Shown: one piece after another, positions 33,860-46,243 of the stretch | How the letters are laid out: each line of letters starts with the position of its first letter | How positions within the stretch are numbered: position 1 is the first letter of the stretch | Assembly: GCA_031772625.1 (NCBI GenBank) | Contig: CM062820.1 | Coordinates: forward strand, 89,450,988 to 89,514,987 | Origin: Pinus tabuliformis | Taxonomy: Eukaryota > Streptophyta > Pinopsida > Pinales > Pinaceae | DNA: 64,000 nt | Direction of reading: 5' to 3' | Made by a program: the position numbers and the translations under genes | The notes under the pieces: model-generated | Database searches by the model: none | The model's input: only the letters and a program-made list of their open reading frames with translations | What the model was told of the DNA's origin: nothing

Positions 33860-35152
33860 GAGAAGAGTGAAAAATTATCCATCATAGTGCCCATTATTCA
33901 TGGATAGAGGGATATCTCTTTTATATAGGACCTAACCAACAAATTTGGTGTTGCATAAGTGAAGAGGACATCTATGATGTCCTGAAAGTTTCTCATGATG
34001 GCCCCTATGGGGGAAATTTTGCTAATAAGCAGACAGGCCATAAGGTGTTACAGATAGGGTACTATTGGCCCTCTACTTTTCATGATGCAAGGAATTATGT
34101 TCGAGGGTGCGATAGTTTCCAGTGGATGGGTCAGCCTGGTTGGACATATGAGATGTCATTATAGCCCCAACTAGCTCTTGAGCCCTTTTAAAAATGGGCT
34201 ATCTATTTCGTTAGGCCATTTAATCTACCTTCACATCATAAAGTTCATATTTTGGTTTGCATGAATTATATGACAAAGTGGGTAGAGGCCAAGGTTTTTG
34301 TGAATGCAACAGAACAGGTTGTCTCATATATTTTATTTGAAGAATTTTTTTTCTCGGTACGAAGCTCCTAGAGAGATAGTTTTAGATGGAGGGGCACAGT
34401 TTACATCACATCGGATAATAGGACTTATGAAGAAGTATGGAATCAAGCATAGGGTGACATCTCCATATCATCCTCAAGCGAATGGCCAAGTCGAGAGAAA
34501 AAAACAAGGTACTGGAGAATATTCTTATAAAGACTATAGCAAACCATCATCGAAATTGGGCGGAAAAGCTTCCTGAGGCAGTGTGGGCATATAAACAACA
34601 TGGCAGAACACAACATGATTTTCACCATTAGAGCTTGTCTATGGGAAATCCCCTTTGTTCCCAATGGAATTCAAAATTAAGATGCTCAAGATAGCCCATG
34701 AAGTAGGTTTAGATCTTTCAAAAGCCCAGAAGCACCGACTGGAATAGTTAAATGAGTTGGATGAAATTTGTTTGATATTTTTCCAGAATAATACTACAAT
34801 TCAGCAATAGAGAACTAAATGGCATGACAAATTTATTAAGAAAAATGTGTTTCAAAGAGGCGATTGGGCATTGCTCTATGATTCTTAGTTCAAATATTTT
34901 AAATGTAAACACTGCTCCAAATGGATGGGACCATATGAAGTTGACACTGTGTTTGATAACGAGACTTTTAAACTTATAACAATCGACGAAGCACATACTC
35001 CGCTAACTGTAAATGGACATCACCTCAAATTATATCATCGTCCAGCTTATAAAGACTCCTTTATTAAACATTTCTCTGATAATTCTGGTTTTGAAGCTGT
35101 GAGTGCAGAGAACTCTTCCTCTGCACCTTTGATCTATATATATAAAAAATAA
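33860..35152 (+). CDS. Element E integrase
   Basis: Head segment SHDGPYGGNFANKQTGHKVL, core with CMNYMTKWVEAK, APREIVLDGGAQFTSH and YHPQANGQVERK, and a C-terminal part MGPYEVDTVFDNETFKL with VNGHHLKLYHRP. It runs parallel to the B integrase. It is decayed, with several breaks. Confidence 0.75.
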
Positions 35153-35154
35153 AA

Positions 35155-35600
35155 TGTTGTTACTACTCTATCATTGTTTTCTTGCAGGTACTCCATTGTT
35201 GTTGTTACTTCAATGGTGTTGTTACTCCTTTGTTGTTTTTACTCTGCTCGTGATGATTTCATCTAAATAATTCACTAGTGTTGTTACTCATCTTGTGTTG
35301 TTAATCCTCTCATTTTGTTACCCCGCGGTGATTTCATCTAAGTACTTCACTGGTGTTGTTACTCCTCTGGTGTTTTTACTCCTCCTATGTTGTTACTATG
35401 TGGCGATTTTGTCTAAGTACTTCATCGATGTTGTTACTCCTCTAGTGTTGTTACTCCATGACAATTCTGGCTAAGTATTCAATCAGTGTTATTACTCCTC
35501 AGGTGCTCTTACTACCCCCGATGTTGTTACTTCTTGAGTTTTGTTACTCCGCCCGATGTTGTTATTCCTCCACTGTTGTTACTCTACCAAGGTACATCAC
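35155..35600 (+). repeat. Degenerate GTTGTTACTCC repeats
   Basis: The word TGTTGTTACTCC and variants recur about 15 times. They sit within a looser 60-90-bp unit that also holds TTTCATCTAAGTACTTCA. The repeats sit directly after integrase. TTGTTTTCTTGCAG at about 35174-35187, at the start of the array, looks like a 3' splice site; a spliced env-position transcript is known for Athila relatives. Confidence 0.65.
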
Positions 35601-35684
35601 CACGTACATCCCCGATCGAATTTTCGGATTTGATCGATAATTCATTTGACATGACTCGACATGACCATGGATAGCCATCCCTTA

Positions 35685-35696
35685 GTTGGGGGGAGG
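35685..35696 (+). promoter_or_regulatory. Internal polypurine tract of element E
   Basis: GTTGGGGGGAGG repeats the sequence found just before the 3' LTR (39964-39975, GTTGGGGGGAGA). It is followed by TATTATAATAAATG. It may be an internal plus-strand primer or mark an older LTR junction. Confidence 0.4.
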
Positions 35697-36060
35697 TATT
35701 ATAATAAATGAAAAAGTTTCCATAATTAAATTGCAATAATGACTTGTCATTATCACCATTGAACCTTGTGTCAGTACGTACACTACACGATCCCCACCAT
35801 ACTTCGCACAATTATCCATAAGCATTGGAACTTGAAATAAGTACAATAACATTAATCGATGGTCCTTTCCAACATTGCGAAATAATTGCCATAATTACCG
35901 CTCACTGTTACCATAATTTGTTATGGATTTCCCCATAACACCTTCCCAAATTTCACTATCGCTACATCCTTCGCCACCACAACCCTATCATCACAAAATT
36001 ATCAGCCGACACTCTCCTCAATGATCCTTTTGTTACTCTGAGTGATACTACAAAGCAACT

Positions 36061-39000
36061 ACATAATGGGTGGGCAAGATGTTAGGCACAAACCGGAAAA
36101 TACAGTGCAAGTTTGATGCCATCCAGAGGTATGGCAAGTTTTTCTAGATGCAGGATGACATACTTATTTTGAGAGTTTGTATGGATTTGAAGACATTTTC
36201 ACAGTTGAATTCACATTGAATTTGGATGGAAATTATTCCAGAGTTCGTGGACTAGATATTTCCATCACTGGAGAAGTTATTTCGACTGTCAATAGATTGT
36301 CAAAGGGAGGGCCAAAATGGTTTTCTTGGAAATCTCCTTGGCGAGAATTCTTGGAGTTATTTTGTAGGCAGGAGAAACAGTGGTTCAGAAGGGTGGGGGT
36401 ATGATCGAAAATATTTTCTTCATCCATGGGCCAAGGTCGCATATTTTTTTATGAGGTATATTACTTGCGAAGGTTAGTTTGATACCTTGTTTAAATATCA
36501 TTTCAAGCTTCTTGCATGCCTTCAATTCCGTGATGTTCATTCTTTGGATATGCCGCATTTTCTATGGAATAGTCTTCAGTTAATGGCACAATCTGCTTGT
36601 CGGTCTTGATAAGAATTGGCATTTCTCACCAACCTTGGGCTTGTTAGACTATTGATGGTGCATTCCCTATCACAAACTTTTGTGGCTTGGCCACAATTCA
36701 CTGAGCTTGCCATTACGGGACCTTTGAGGTCTAAAATGGGCCTCCTAAGAAAAATGTACAACCAAAATAAACTTTATAAGAACCAATAGGATTCAAGATG
36801 ATGATGTCAACCATGGGGGATGATTCACCATTTTTGGAGTAAAAAAGTAAAAAGATTAAAAATAATAAAATAATAAAATAATAAAACTACTTTTTCAACT
36901 TGTATTTTCAACTTGCCTCCTTAACGGTTTACTCAAATTTCAAGCGGGAGTACTCGTTGGATGTAAAATTTAATTCCTCATCCAAAGACTACCCATGTTG
37001 CATACTTCGATGGACCCTACTACACGAAAAATGAGAAATACATAAAAAACCGTGATTGCAATCACATTTTTCATGTATTTCTCAGTTTTCGTGTAGCAAG
37101 GTCGATCGAAAGTATGCAACATGGGTAATCCTTGGATGAAGAATCAAATTATGCATCCAATGAATGTTTTCTCTCAAAATCTGAGTAAACCCATAGGGAG
37201 ATAAGTTGAAAATACGAGTTGAAAAAATAGTTTTTTCTTTTTTCCCTCTAAAATTTGATGACGTCATCTAATATTATATTGTTATTTCCACTATTATTTT
37301 ATAATTTCCTTATGAGGCCCATTTTAGACCTCAAAAATGGCCTAATGAGAGGAAGAACTTGCAACTATGTTGCCTGCAAGGGAGGAGGAAGAAGAATTAG
37401 TGGCGGAAGAAGAGGCCACAGACAATGTTGCTACACAAGAACCAGCGTCAATTGTTGGCTCAATGGAAGAAGAAAATGTAGTGTCATCAATAGAGAAAGG
37501 GACAACAAATGGCGTTGTCATATAGGAACAAACATCGACTGCTAACCTACAAGTGGAAGTAATGGAGATAAAAGAGGATGCAGGCAATGTTGTTACACAA
37601 GAACCAATGTCAACTACCAATTTGATGGATGAATTTCCACCCTTGGAGGACATTGCAGGTGGTGTTGATACATAAGAATCAACATCACCTTCCAAAACAA
37701 ACAAGGAACCCTTGGATGAAATTCCAAGTGGTGTTGATACATAATAACCAGCATCACCTGCTCAAGTGAATGAGGAACCCTTGGAGGGAACAGGGGCCGC
37801 AGTCGACACTACTCCACAAGAGCTAGTATCAACTGTTGAATAGGAGGACAATTTGGAAGAAGCACGGGCAGAAAAAGAAAAAGGGAGCACAAACCAGCCA
37901 ATGGACAAAGGGGAAGGAGAAGGACTTGAGGGCCCTAAAACAGCAGGGACTGGAAGAATGGAAATTGAAGAAATATTCCTCATTCTCCGCTTTTTTCTTC
38001 TTTACCGAGAGGGGCAAGGAAATTTCATTCCCTTAGATGCCTGGTGAAAGAAAAAGTGTCTCCCCCGATATTAAAATTTGTCACGATGGCTACAAGAACC
38101 ATTGTCGACATTGTTACACAAGAACCAACATCGACTAATGAACAAATTGGACAAATTGAAGAATTATTGGTTGACACTGTCACACAAGAACCAGTGCAGA
38201 CCGAAGGAAAAACTGAATAAATTGTGGTTGATATTGTCTCCACAGGGCCATTAGAGGAGAATGTTGCTATTGTAACTAACCCGCAAGGGATAGAACCAAT
38301 TTTCAAGCACATGGAAGAGGATGATCAGGCAGTAGAGCAGCCGCAAGAAAAGGGTGTCAAAGACACTACCACACAAGGGCCTGCAGTGACTCCAGAGCTA
38401 CTGAGGGAAGATATGGAGGTCCCAAGACCTGAAGGAGAAGACGTTGGGGTTGTTCCCCAAGCTGAGGAAGAAACAAAGGAGATCAAGGTAAAGCAAGAGC
38501 CGGTTTGTGAATTTATGATGTCAATTCATCATACCGCACACCAGTTGCAAGACCAGTGGAGTAGGTCGATGTCAAACAATAATTTCTTGAGCAATGTGAA
38601 AAAAGGAGGCCTCCCCTTAAGGAAAGGTACCAGACATAGTTTAGAGAAAACATGTAGCTAAAAATGGAAATCATTAAGCTAAGAAAGCAAGTGTTGTGCT
38701 TATGGAGGCGAGTGAGGAAGCATAAGAAAAATGTTGTCAAACTTGGGGCCAAAACCACTTAAGCAACAGTGCAAACCAAAGGCAAACCCACAAATTAAGT
38801 GGGCACACAAACTAAGCTTTTTTTGCATTTATTTCAGTCATGAGATTTTTTGTTGGCTACAAAGATTCAGAAATAGCAGGCTACTGCATCTCGCCTTCAA
38901 CGGGGATCGATTTCTTTGGAAGCCCATCGGGAAGGAGTTAGAGGGATTGGTGGGAAACATGTGAAAGTAGTTACTGATTAAATGGACCAGATAGAGAAAG

Positions 39001-39530
39001 AAAAATGGAAGCAGCATAAGAGTAAGAAGAATATCGAGGAACTAGAAGAGCAGGTGCAGCTACTAAAGGCTAACAAGGATGAAATGTTCACTTTGGCATG
39101 GTAGGTAATGGCTTGCCGACCTCCTGATCACAGTTATTCTTTGTTCTTCCATGAATAGTATTTATTATTTTGTTTGGAAAGAATTCATCAGGAAATAATC
39201 CATGTTATAGAATATCTAATACATTTTTTGCGTATGCTGAGGGGTCACAATACCCTGAACTAGCATCTAATGTTTGATCTCTACATGCATGACTATTTTC
39301 TGGGAAATGATCAATGGTTTAACCTGGTGCCATACGTGGGGGATATTCAGCTGACATCCTTCACCTCTTACACGGTTAATCAGGTTAGGTGGAAGAAAGC
39401 CTTCGAAATGTTTGAATAGAACAAAGAAAATAGGCCACTTGTCCTTCGGAGGGAGCATTATCAGTCTGTGAACATATATAACAGACACCGTACCTTCTTG
39501 GAAATCGAAGGATAGAAGGGAAAGATACTG
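36061..39530 (+). CDS. Element E env-position accessory block
   Basis: Plus-strand coding remains in the order globular domain, acidic stretch, coiled coil. The first (36120-36700) has YGFEDIFTVEFTLNLDG, KGGPKWFSWKSPW and DMPHFLWNSLQLMAQSA, the last matching NLPYFLLNSLRKMA of B. The acidic part (37340-38500) is full of EEP, QEP and VEQPQEK units. The part near 38550 has QLQDQWSRSMSN and then lysine/glutamate-rich coiled coils (38640-39100). It is decayed, with many breaks, and is interrupted by the foldback element at 36723-37335. The function is unknown. Confidence 0.5.
36723..37335. mobile_element. Foldback/MITE-like DNA element, 613 bp, nearly all inverted repeat
   Basis: The left end TTTGAGGTCTAAAATGGGCC matches the inverse of the right end GGCCCATTTTAGACCTCAAA. 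Pairing continues inward for about 300 bases with small gaps, through TTTTCAACTTGTATTTTCAACTT / AAGTTGAAAATACGAGTTGAAAA and CCCATGTTGCATACTTCGAT / ATCGAAAGTATGCAACATGGG. It meets at GTGATTGCAATCAC (37052-37065). There is no coding frame. A clear target duplication is not visible, so the superfamily is open; the long arms recall Mutator-type foldback elements. It interrupts the accessory block of E. Confidence 0.75.
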
Positions 39531-39963
39531 GCAACCTAGAAGTGGTGTGCTGACATGTGTACAAAGAAAATTTTTATTTGTTAGGAGGAGTCTTGGGACA
39601 ACTTCCAGAAAAGGTGGATGTTATCATTATCAGCTATCAGGACATGAGAACCTTTTAGGACCCCAATTTTTCTTGAGCTTTAGATAGAATACATGGTATA
39701 TTTCATGTATACATAATTGTGGGACCCGATGGATGGGTCTGAGATTCTGGTTACCCATTATTTGGTTGCTAGCCAATCAGTATACCCCGGCTTACGTGGT
39801 AGGTGAGGATTGGTGGAAGGAAGTACTTATAACAGATGGGTATAAGCTTCCAGGAACAAAAATGGCCACAAAGTATGATCTCGCATAGCTTCATGTTGAT
39901 CACAGCAATTCCAACCCAGATCTGCACAGGCGACGAGCTTCATGAGGAAATGTAGAAAGGATA

Positions 39964-39975
39964 GTTGGGGGGAGA
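39964..39975 (+). promoter_or_regulatory. Polypurine tract of element E
   Basis: GTTGGGGGGAGA immediately precedes TGTTGGTTGC, the start of the 3' LTR. Confidence 0.7.
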
Positions 39976-40859
39976 TGTTGGTTGCTAAATTTGCATACTT
40001 TTTACCCACATTATTACCCCTTTCTTGTACCCATTTCATACCATTATTGGTTGATTTATATTCTAAACAACACATGTATGTCTCTTGTCATGTCTTTATG
40101 AATTATTAATCAATGAAGCATAGTCATAGGGGATTATTGCCTAAGCGGATTTCTAACTCGATTATTCTCTAAGATTTGGAGGAATGATGACCAAAACCGT
40201 GGTTCAAGGAATGGTGACCATCAAGTTGGCAGCTCTATCCTTGGACATCAGCTGCAATGGTGGATCAATCTCTCAACCAACACAATGTTATCCTTATATT
40301 TTTTTTCACCTTGGAAACTGCTACGTAATTGTAGGCAGACAACTGGCATAATTCTAAGGGTTGTTAATATTTGATCAATTGTATAAGTAGATTTACGGGG
40401 CTGTGAAAGAAAGTAGGATCTCAAGAGAAATATGCTAACTCTAAGACTGTAACAGCATACTTTTGTAATGTCCTTTTGATTAATGAAATTCTAATCTTCT
40501 GATAATTTTGTGACTTCTTGATCTTTCCACAGCCCCGATCAGGGAGTTGGGACCACTCTCCTGACCAAGTGTTGTTGGATTATATGTGTGCATAGGTTTA
40601 TTTATGTTGAGTTATTTATTGTTGTGAATGATTTATCAGTGTCTTTTTGTGAGTCTTAACTTCTTGTTACTCTTATTTTTTTTACAGTTATTTCTTGAGG
40701 TTACACATTGTTAAGTTATAATTGAATGTTCAATATTGGGTAGGGAAACTATGGCTTGCATATACCTTGCATGATAACCTTTAAATAACCAGATGAGCCA
40801 TGGGTTGACAATAAATGTGGAATTGGGTTAATTGCATGATTCATATATGAACACCAACA
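39976..40859 (+). repeat. 3' LTR of element E (884 bp)
   Basis: It begins TGTTGG after the polypurine tract and ends CCAACA, a perfect 6-bp inverted end. A TATA-like TGTATAAGTAG lies near 40380. The 5' partner is not in the window. Confidence 0.7.
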
Positions 40860-41640
40860 CTCAGCTCACAACTTGTAATGATCGCGCCTTGAATAACTAA
40901 GGACTTTTGATTTCATCATGGTTTTCTTGTGTTAAGGACATGATGGTCTTCTTACATGAGTAAAAATAAAATAAAAAAGTAAAATAATATTCCTTTCTAG
41001 AAGCATTGTAAATGGTATCCACTCCAAAGTTGTGAATATTGGGTTCAAACTCCTACGCTGGACCTATTTCCTCCCATTATGGGTCTCATTCCCTATATTA
41101 TGGATCTCACCCCTTCCTTCATGGATCTCAACTTCCATTCTTTCCCTATAAGTGCAACGCACTCAAAGAGAAATGGGTTTCCATTTTTTACTTCTGATCT
41201 ATACCTACATGTTGTCCAAGAATTCATCAGAGACTTCATGATTGCAAGGGTTTGTGTTGAGGATAATTGGAAGGAGGCTTCCAACATCAAGGACTAGTTG
41301 TAATTCTCCTTTTATTCGTTATTAATACAAATATATGTTTCTTTCCCACATACATTGGTCATGATATTTATTGTAAGATTCCTTGGTCAATTATAGAGCT
41401 TATGATTAAATCCTTGATGTGTTATATGCTTTGATCAATTGTTTGTTTGTGTCTTTACAAATCTCTTCTTGGAGCATCAAGAAGAAGTTGAAGATACATA
41501 GGATAATAGTGAGGATCATCATCAAGCATTTTGGAGAAAATGTATGAGCTATGCATCCCACTTACATCTATCAATCATAAAATAGGGAATGTTTTCATAC
41601 GTTTATTTGTTTGTTTCCTAACTTGGCTTTTGAGTCTAGG
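40860..41640. other. Unassigned spacer with a 72-codon frame
   Basis: A small plus-strand frame (41079-41297) ends DNWKEASNIKD and is followed by AT-rich sequence resembling a 3' UTR. I do not recognise it and cannot tell a real gene from chance. Confidence 0.3.
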
Positions 41641-43250
41641 GAGATCTATCTTGTCAGTGGGATAAGATTTTTCCACCAAACAATAAGAATTTGGACCAGA
41701 TGAGCTCCCTATGGTTTTCAACCTATGTTATTTCGACATCCTTGGAAATTATTTTTTTAAGGTGGTGGAATATTCTAGGGATTTTGGACAAAATCTATCG
41801 TCTTTTAATGTTATTTTCATAGTTTTGATACCCAATCCTTCCAAATTTGATAAATTTATGGCTATTTTGTTACAAAATAACATATTCAAAATAATATCAA
41901 ATATTATATATAGAAAACTAAAGGATAACCTCTCTAATCATATTTCTCCGAAACAATTTGGGTTCCTTAAAGAGAGACATATTCATGAATTCATTGGATT
42001 AGCCCTGGAAAGTCTACATTCTATTAGTGCTCACAATAAAAAATCCATCACCTTCAAGTTATATTTATCCAAGGCATTCGACAAGGTAAGTTGTATTTAT
42101 GTCAAACTTCTTCACATCCATTCAAGTTTGAACACTCCTTTGTTACACAGATACTCAATTGTATCAATCCAGCATCCTTTGCATTTCTAATAAATGGATT
42201 TGTAATTCCCATCTTCAAAAGTGAAAAGAGGTCTTATACAAGGTTGTCCTCTTTCATCCATCCTCTTCCTTTTGGTTGTAAAAGGTATTGGCAAAATCTT
42301 GAAGGACACCATAGCATTCTATCTCACACCTCTTGTTTGTAGATGACATATTAATCTTCTATGAAGGGATATCAACTTTGTGGATAATGTAGACAAACTC
42401 TTGAATGTATTCTATAAATCAACATGAATTATTATAATCTAGGAAAAATCATCCCTTTACATGTGGAGACTTAGTGAACAATAATAAAATTATTTGTCTC
42501 AAATCATCTTTAATTGGATGGGGACTTGGGCCCAAATCTAAAATACTTAGGCTTCGTGCTCAAAGGCAACAACTACCATAAGAACCACTAGTTATGGTTT
42601 CTTTCAAAACTGGAAAGGAAAATCAATTCAACAATAAATGGTTATCTAGAGCAAGGCATATGGTTGTTATCAAGGTTATTTTAGATGCCACTCCAATATA
42701 CTATACCCCTTTGGAATGTATCCCCAAGGGTATTCTAGGAAAAATAAGATAGACCTTTTTCTGATTCCTTTGATCAAAAAATGATGTAAAACAACCTTTA
42801 GTGAACTAGCCTCTTGGAGGAAACTTACCACCCCAAAATCTATTGGAAGTTAGGGGTTAAAAAATATATATATATTCTCCAAAGTGTTAGTAACAAAAAT
42901 TGTGTGGGGCCTAATTTAAGGAATGAGTCTATGGGATTAAGTCATAAAGCCAAAATATTTTCCTCAGGACTTTGTAGGGGAATAGATAAGGAAACCTTTT
43001 AAAAAGTGCAAAATGGATCCATCATTTGGAACTCCATCATAAATTATTTTCCTCTCGTTGGTAGATGCTTGATCTGAACATTTGAAATAGGACTTAAGTC
43101 CTCAAGTCGTCATAGGAAAGTATCCTTCGATAGGTAGAAAGGACAATCATTTACTTCCTAATCACCTACTCTAGGACCTCAATAAGGGAGGCTTTTGCTT
43201 TCTAGGCCAAGTCTAAAAAGGGATTATGTTACTCAATCGGTTCAATGGAT
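41640..43250 (+). mobile_element. LINE (L1-type) reverse transcriptase fragment
   Basis: The plus strand encodes a decayed non-LTR reverse transcriptase. FNVIFIVLIPNPSKFDKFMA matches the usual FI.LIPK.. start and SNHISPKQFGFLKERHIHE the QFGF/R.I.E box. The LYLSKAFDKVS stretch is the catalytic D-L-S-K-A-F-D box, followed by INPASFAFLING and a later LKYLGFVLKGNNY. The endonuclease half is missing and there are several breaks. It is 5'-truncated, as is common for LINEs. I could not place the exact 3' end; no long A tract is visible. Confidence 0.75.
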
Positions 43251-43900
43251 GTCTTGTCAAGAAGTAGCACATGAGGGTGAGTGTGCTCCCTTATGGAACA
43301 AAATTATGTCAAAGCTCTCCAAAATGCATTTGTCTCTCTCCCAAACAAAGAATATCAAGATCCCACAAAAGTATAAGAACCAAGGTTGGGATATTCTACA
43401 CTAGCCCAAGAAAACATAATTGATCCTCCACCTTGGTGGGGTAGTGTTGGCTTAGTGGATCTTGACCCATTTTCAAAGTTAATTGTGCCAAACAAAACCC
43501 TACACTATTGGCCATTTTGTCATCAACCCACATAACGCATGTTGAAGTCTCACCCGAAGCAGTATGGGGGGATGATGGAACCAAGTTTCCGCATTCAGAG
43601 ATTAGGAGTATGTATTGTGTTGTGTTGTACACCAGGTGTAGATGCATGTATTTCATGGTGAGGTATGTCACATGCGGTTGTATGTGTGGGATGTACAATG
43701 TGTGTATGTGCACATGGTTAAGCAGAAGGAACTAGGTGTTTGTCGATGTGGCAACCGATCTAGAGTGCATACAAAATAAAGACAAAGGTAGAAGCTAAGG
43801 GTTCATTAAAGGATAAGTATTAGTATTTTACTTCAGTTTTATTATGCATATGATCTATGATTCTCATTTATGATGGTTACATGTGATTTATGATGTTGAT
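43251..43900. other. Unassigned sequence
   Basis: Short plus-strand frames occur (43195-43404, 43508-43735), but none resembles a known family. It may be the LINE 3' part and the start of element G. Confidence 0.3.
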
Positions 43901-44254
43901 CTATGATGGTTGTGTTTTGAGCTAACCAAATGTGATATGTTTATGCATGATGTTTTGATCAAACAGTTATTTTGACGTGTTGTGGCAGGAAGCAAACAAA
44001 ATTGCAAGTGTACCTTATTGATGAGCTACCAATGACATATGATGTGAATTTATTTCAATTTATTTTAAATCTAATGGAAGTTATGTGCTTGGTACAGGAA
44101 TGCATGAAATACCCAGTTGGGTGGTTGAAATCGACTGCAAGAATTTGCAACAACGAAAGGAATTAGAAAATGCAGCAGTATGCTAGTAAAGAAATCAGGA
44201 ACATGGCCATTGTGGGACACTTCCAATAGTTTCCATTGATTTCCATGAGCATGC

Positions 44255-46243
44255 TATTTGGTCAATTTAGAGTGTCCTAAATTGCTATATTAATTGTCAA
44301 TCCAGGAGTCGTAAACTGTTGAAGTGCGGTGCACTATATGTGCAAGATAACCTATTTCTTACTTTTTGTCATTTTTGGTTTTTATTTTGTTTTTGGGTTT
44401 ATATTCATTGATTTCCTAATGTGAGATGGAAATTCTAAAAGACAAGTATGGATATAAATGTTCAAGGCAATGATGTCCTTTAAAATAATTTCCAAAACTT
44501 CAAACTTTTCAAAAAGGTTTTAAAACATGCAATGATGAAATTAATTCCTAAAAGAGAATGAAAATGTACCACTATTCTAATTAAACAAACAGTGAAATAT
44601 TGATCATGAAACCCTTATCCTTGCTGCTATCTAAATACAAAAGAAACTGTACTCAAAGAAATTCAAAAATTGCAAGCAAAGTAAAGCTAAAGTCAAATTA
44701 CATCAACTCATATTCTGACCCCTCACCATTAGTCTCGCTATGGATTTTGGAGGTAATCATAAACAAATTGAGAAATCTGATATCTAATTTGCAGAAAAAT
44801 AAACTAATATCAAATCACACACTTCAATCCCTCACCATTAGTCTCGCTATGGCTTTCGAAGGTAACTGATAATGAAATGAGCAATTTAATATCTAATTTG
44901 CAGAAAAATAAACTAATATCAAATTACACATTCATACTTCAATCCCTCACCATTACTCTTGCTATGGCTTTTGGAGGCAACTGATAATGACATGAGCAAT
45001 TTAATATCTGATTTGCAAAAAAAAAAACTAATATCAAATTACACACTCATACTTCAATCCCTCACCATTAGTCTTGTTATGGCATTCGGAGGTAACTGAT
45101 AATGACATGAGCAATTCAATATCTAATCTAACTTATAAAGCCAATGAATAGAATTGAAATAAACAAAACAATGCTGGAATTAAAAACTAAGAAAAATAAA
45201 TTAGCAGAAAGACAAGACTGATTCCATGTCATTAGTCATTGTGAAAAACTATATGCAAATACCCGGGTTGCCTACTATAATCTGGAACAAATACACTGAT
45301 CAGCATTAGCAATGTAAAGCATGTAAAATCATGGACAAAAGTAAAGCGTTAGCACCATAAGAAATGCAATATATACAAGTGAATAATTATGGCATAATGA
45401 ACGTAAGAAACACAATGTGAAACTATACAGTAAATAAACAAAACCTCGGCGTGTGCAGGGGCCCTTTACACAACCTCGGGCAACAGCTATCAACCATGAC
45501 TTGTGCTTATAAATAGAGTCTTCTCATGTATACAAAACACAGTCATAACAAAGAAATAATGTCAAGGCACAGTGGGCTTTCTTAACAGAAAAATTACATT
45601 ACTAAGACTAACTACTATGTGTGTGGAAACACATTATTTATAGCAAACGTTTAAATAACTGATTTCCTAAAAATTGCGCTGACAGAGGACATGTGAACAA
45701 CAACATCCAGGGATCTAACATGATGGCTGTCGTCATGATTAAATCTATTGAGGGTGGCTGTTGGATTCGCCTTATGGAGCAGTCCACAGGTGTTGATATG
45801 TCCCCAGAGATCTAGGAACGGCCACACAAGTCTTCACGTGGTGAAAAACGGAGTCTTGTTGCTGTAGGACTCTTATATTTGACCACCACTTGACCACCTT
45901 TGACCATGGCCTTCTTTGATGAATTCGACTGAGCCAATAGGACTCGGTCCATGTCCACGTCATTTCCAACTTGCCCATGTGGCTTGATTTTCCTGAAGAC
46001 ACCTGCAATATAGACTTTAACAAAAAGTCTGCGGAAAGTTGAACTGGCTACGGAAAGTGACAAGATTCCGCAGCTCAATGAGCAAACATCTAATTCAAAC
46101 AGCAAACACAAAACATAGTTAGGAAACCACTTTATGTGCTCTTTTAAACTCAATATGCAATGATGTTGACAACTTAGGAGGTCCAGGTAAATGAAAAAAA
46201 TCTAGAAAGGTGTAGAGCAAAGATGTAAGTTTGGGGCTCAACA
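44255..46243 (-). mobile_element. Solo LTR related to element B (1989 bp)
   Basis: The left end TATTTGGTCAATTTAGAGTG and the next 100 bases align with the B LTR start (TGTTTGGTCAATTCAATG), and AGGGGCCCTTTACACAAC matches AGGGGTCCTCCACATAGC of B. The right end is CTCAACA. A perfect 5-bp duplication CATGC flanks it (44250-44254, 46244-46248), and no primer site or polypurine tract adjoins it, so it is a solo LTR left by recombination. A minus-strand TATA box, CTATTTATAAGC, lies near 45508-45520. Confidence 0.75.
44717..45125. repeat. Four tandem copies of a ~115-bp unit inside the solo LTR
   Basis: The anchor CCTCACCATTA recurs at 44720, 44830, 44945 and 45060, giving periods of about 110, 115 and 115. 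Each unit also holds CTATGGCTTTyGGAGGTAAC and AACTAATATCAAAT. The unit is not obvious in the B LTR, so it arose in this subfamily. Confidence 0.8.

Larger units (their letters stand above)
33200..40859 (+). mobile_element. Element E, right part: RNase H, integrase, accessory block, 3' LTR
   Basis: Continues the Athila-like element interrupted at 9707. The first bases, CCTTTTATAG, carry on the reverse transcriptase end. RNase H, integrase, a repeat-rich gap, an accessory block, a polypurine tract and an LTR follow. It is decayed, with many breaks, so it is the oldest of the nest. CTCAG at 40860-40864 would be its target copy; the other end is lost. Confidence 0.8.

Noticed and set aside
35458-35674. 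Plus-strand frames over the GTTGTTACTCC array
   Set aside because: Leucine/tyrosine/serine-rich products of a short DNA repeat, in overlapping frames.
37342-38312. Serine/threonine-rich minus-strand frames
   Set aside because: Antisense of the acidic EEP/QEP repeats of element E.
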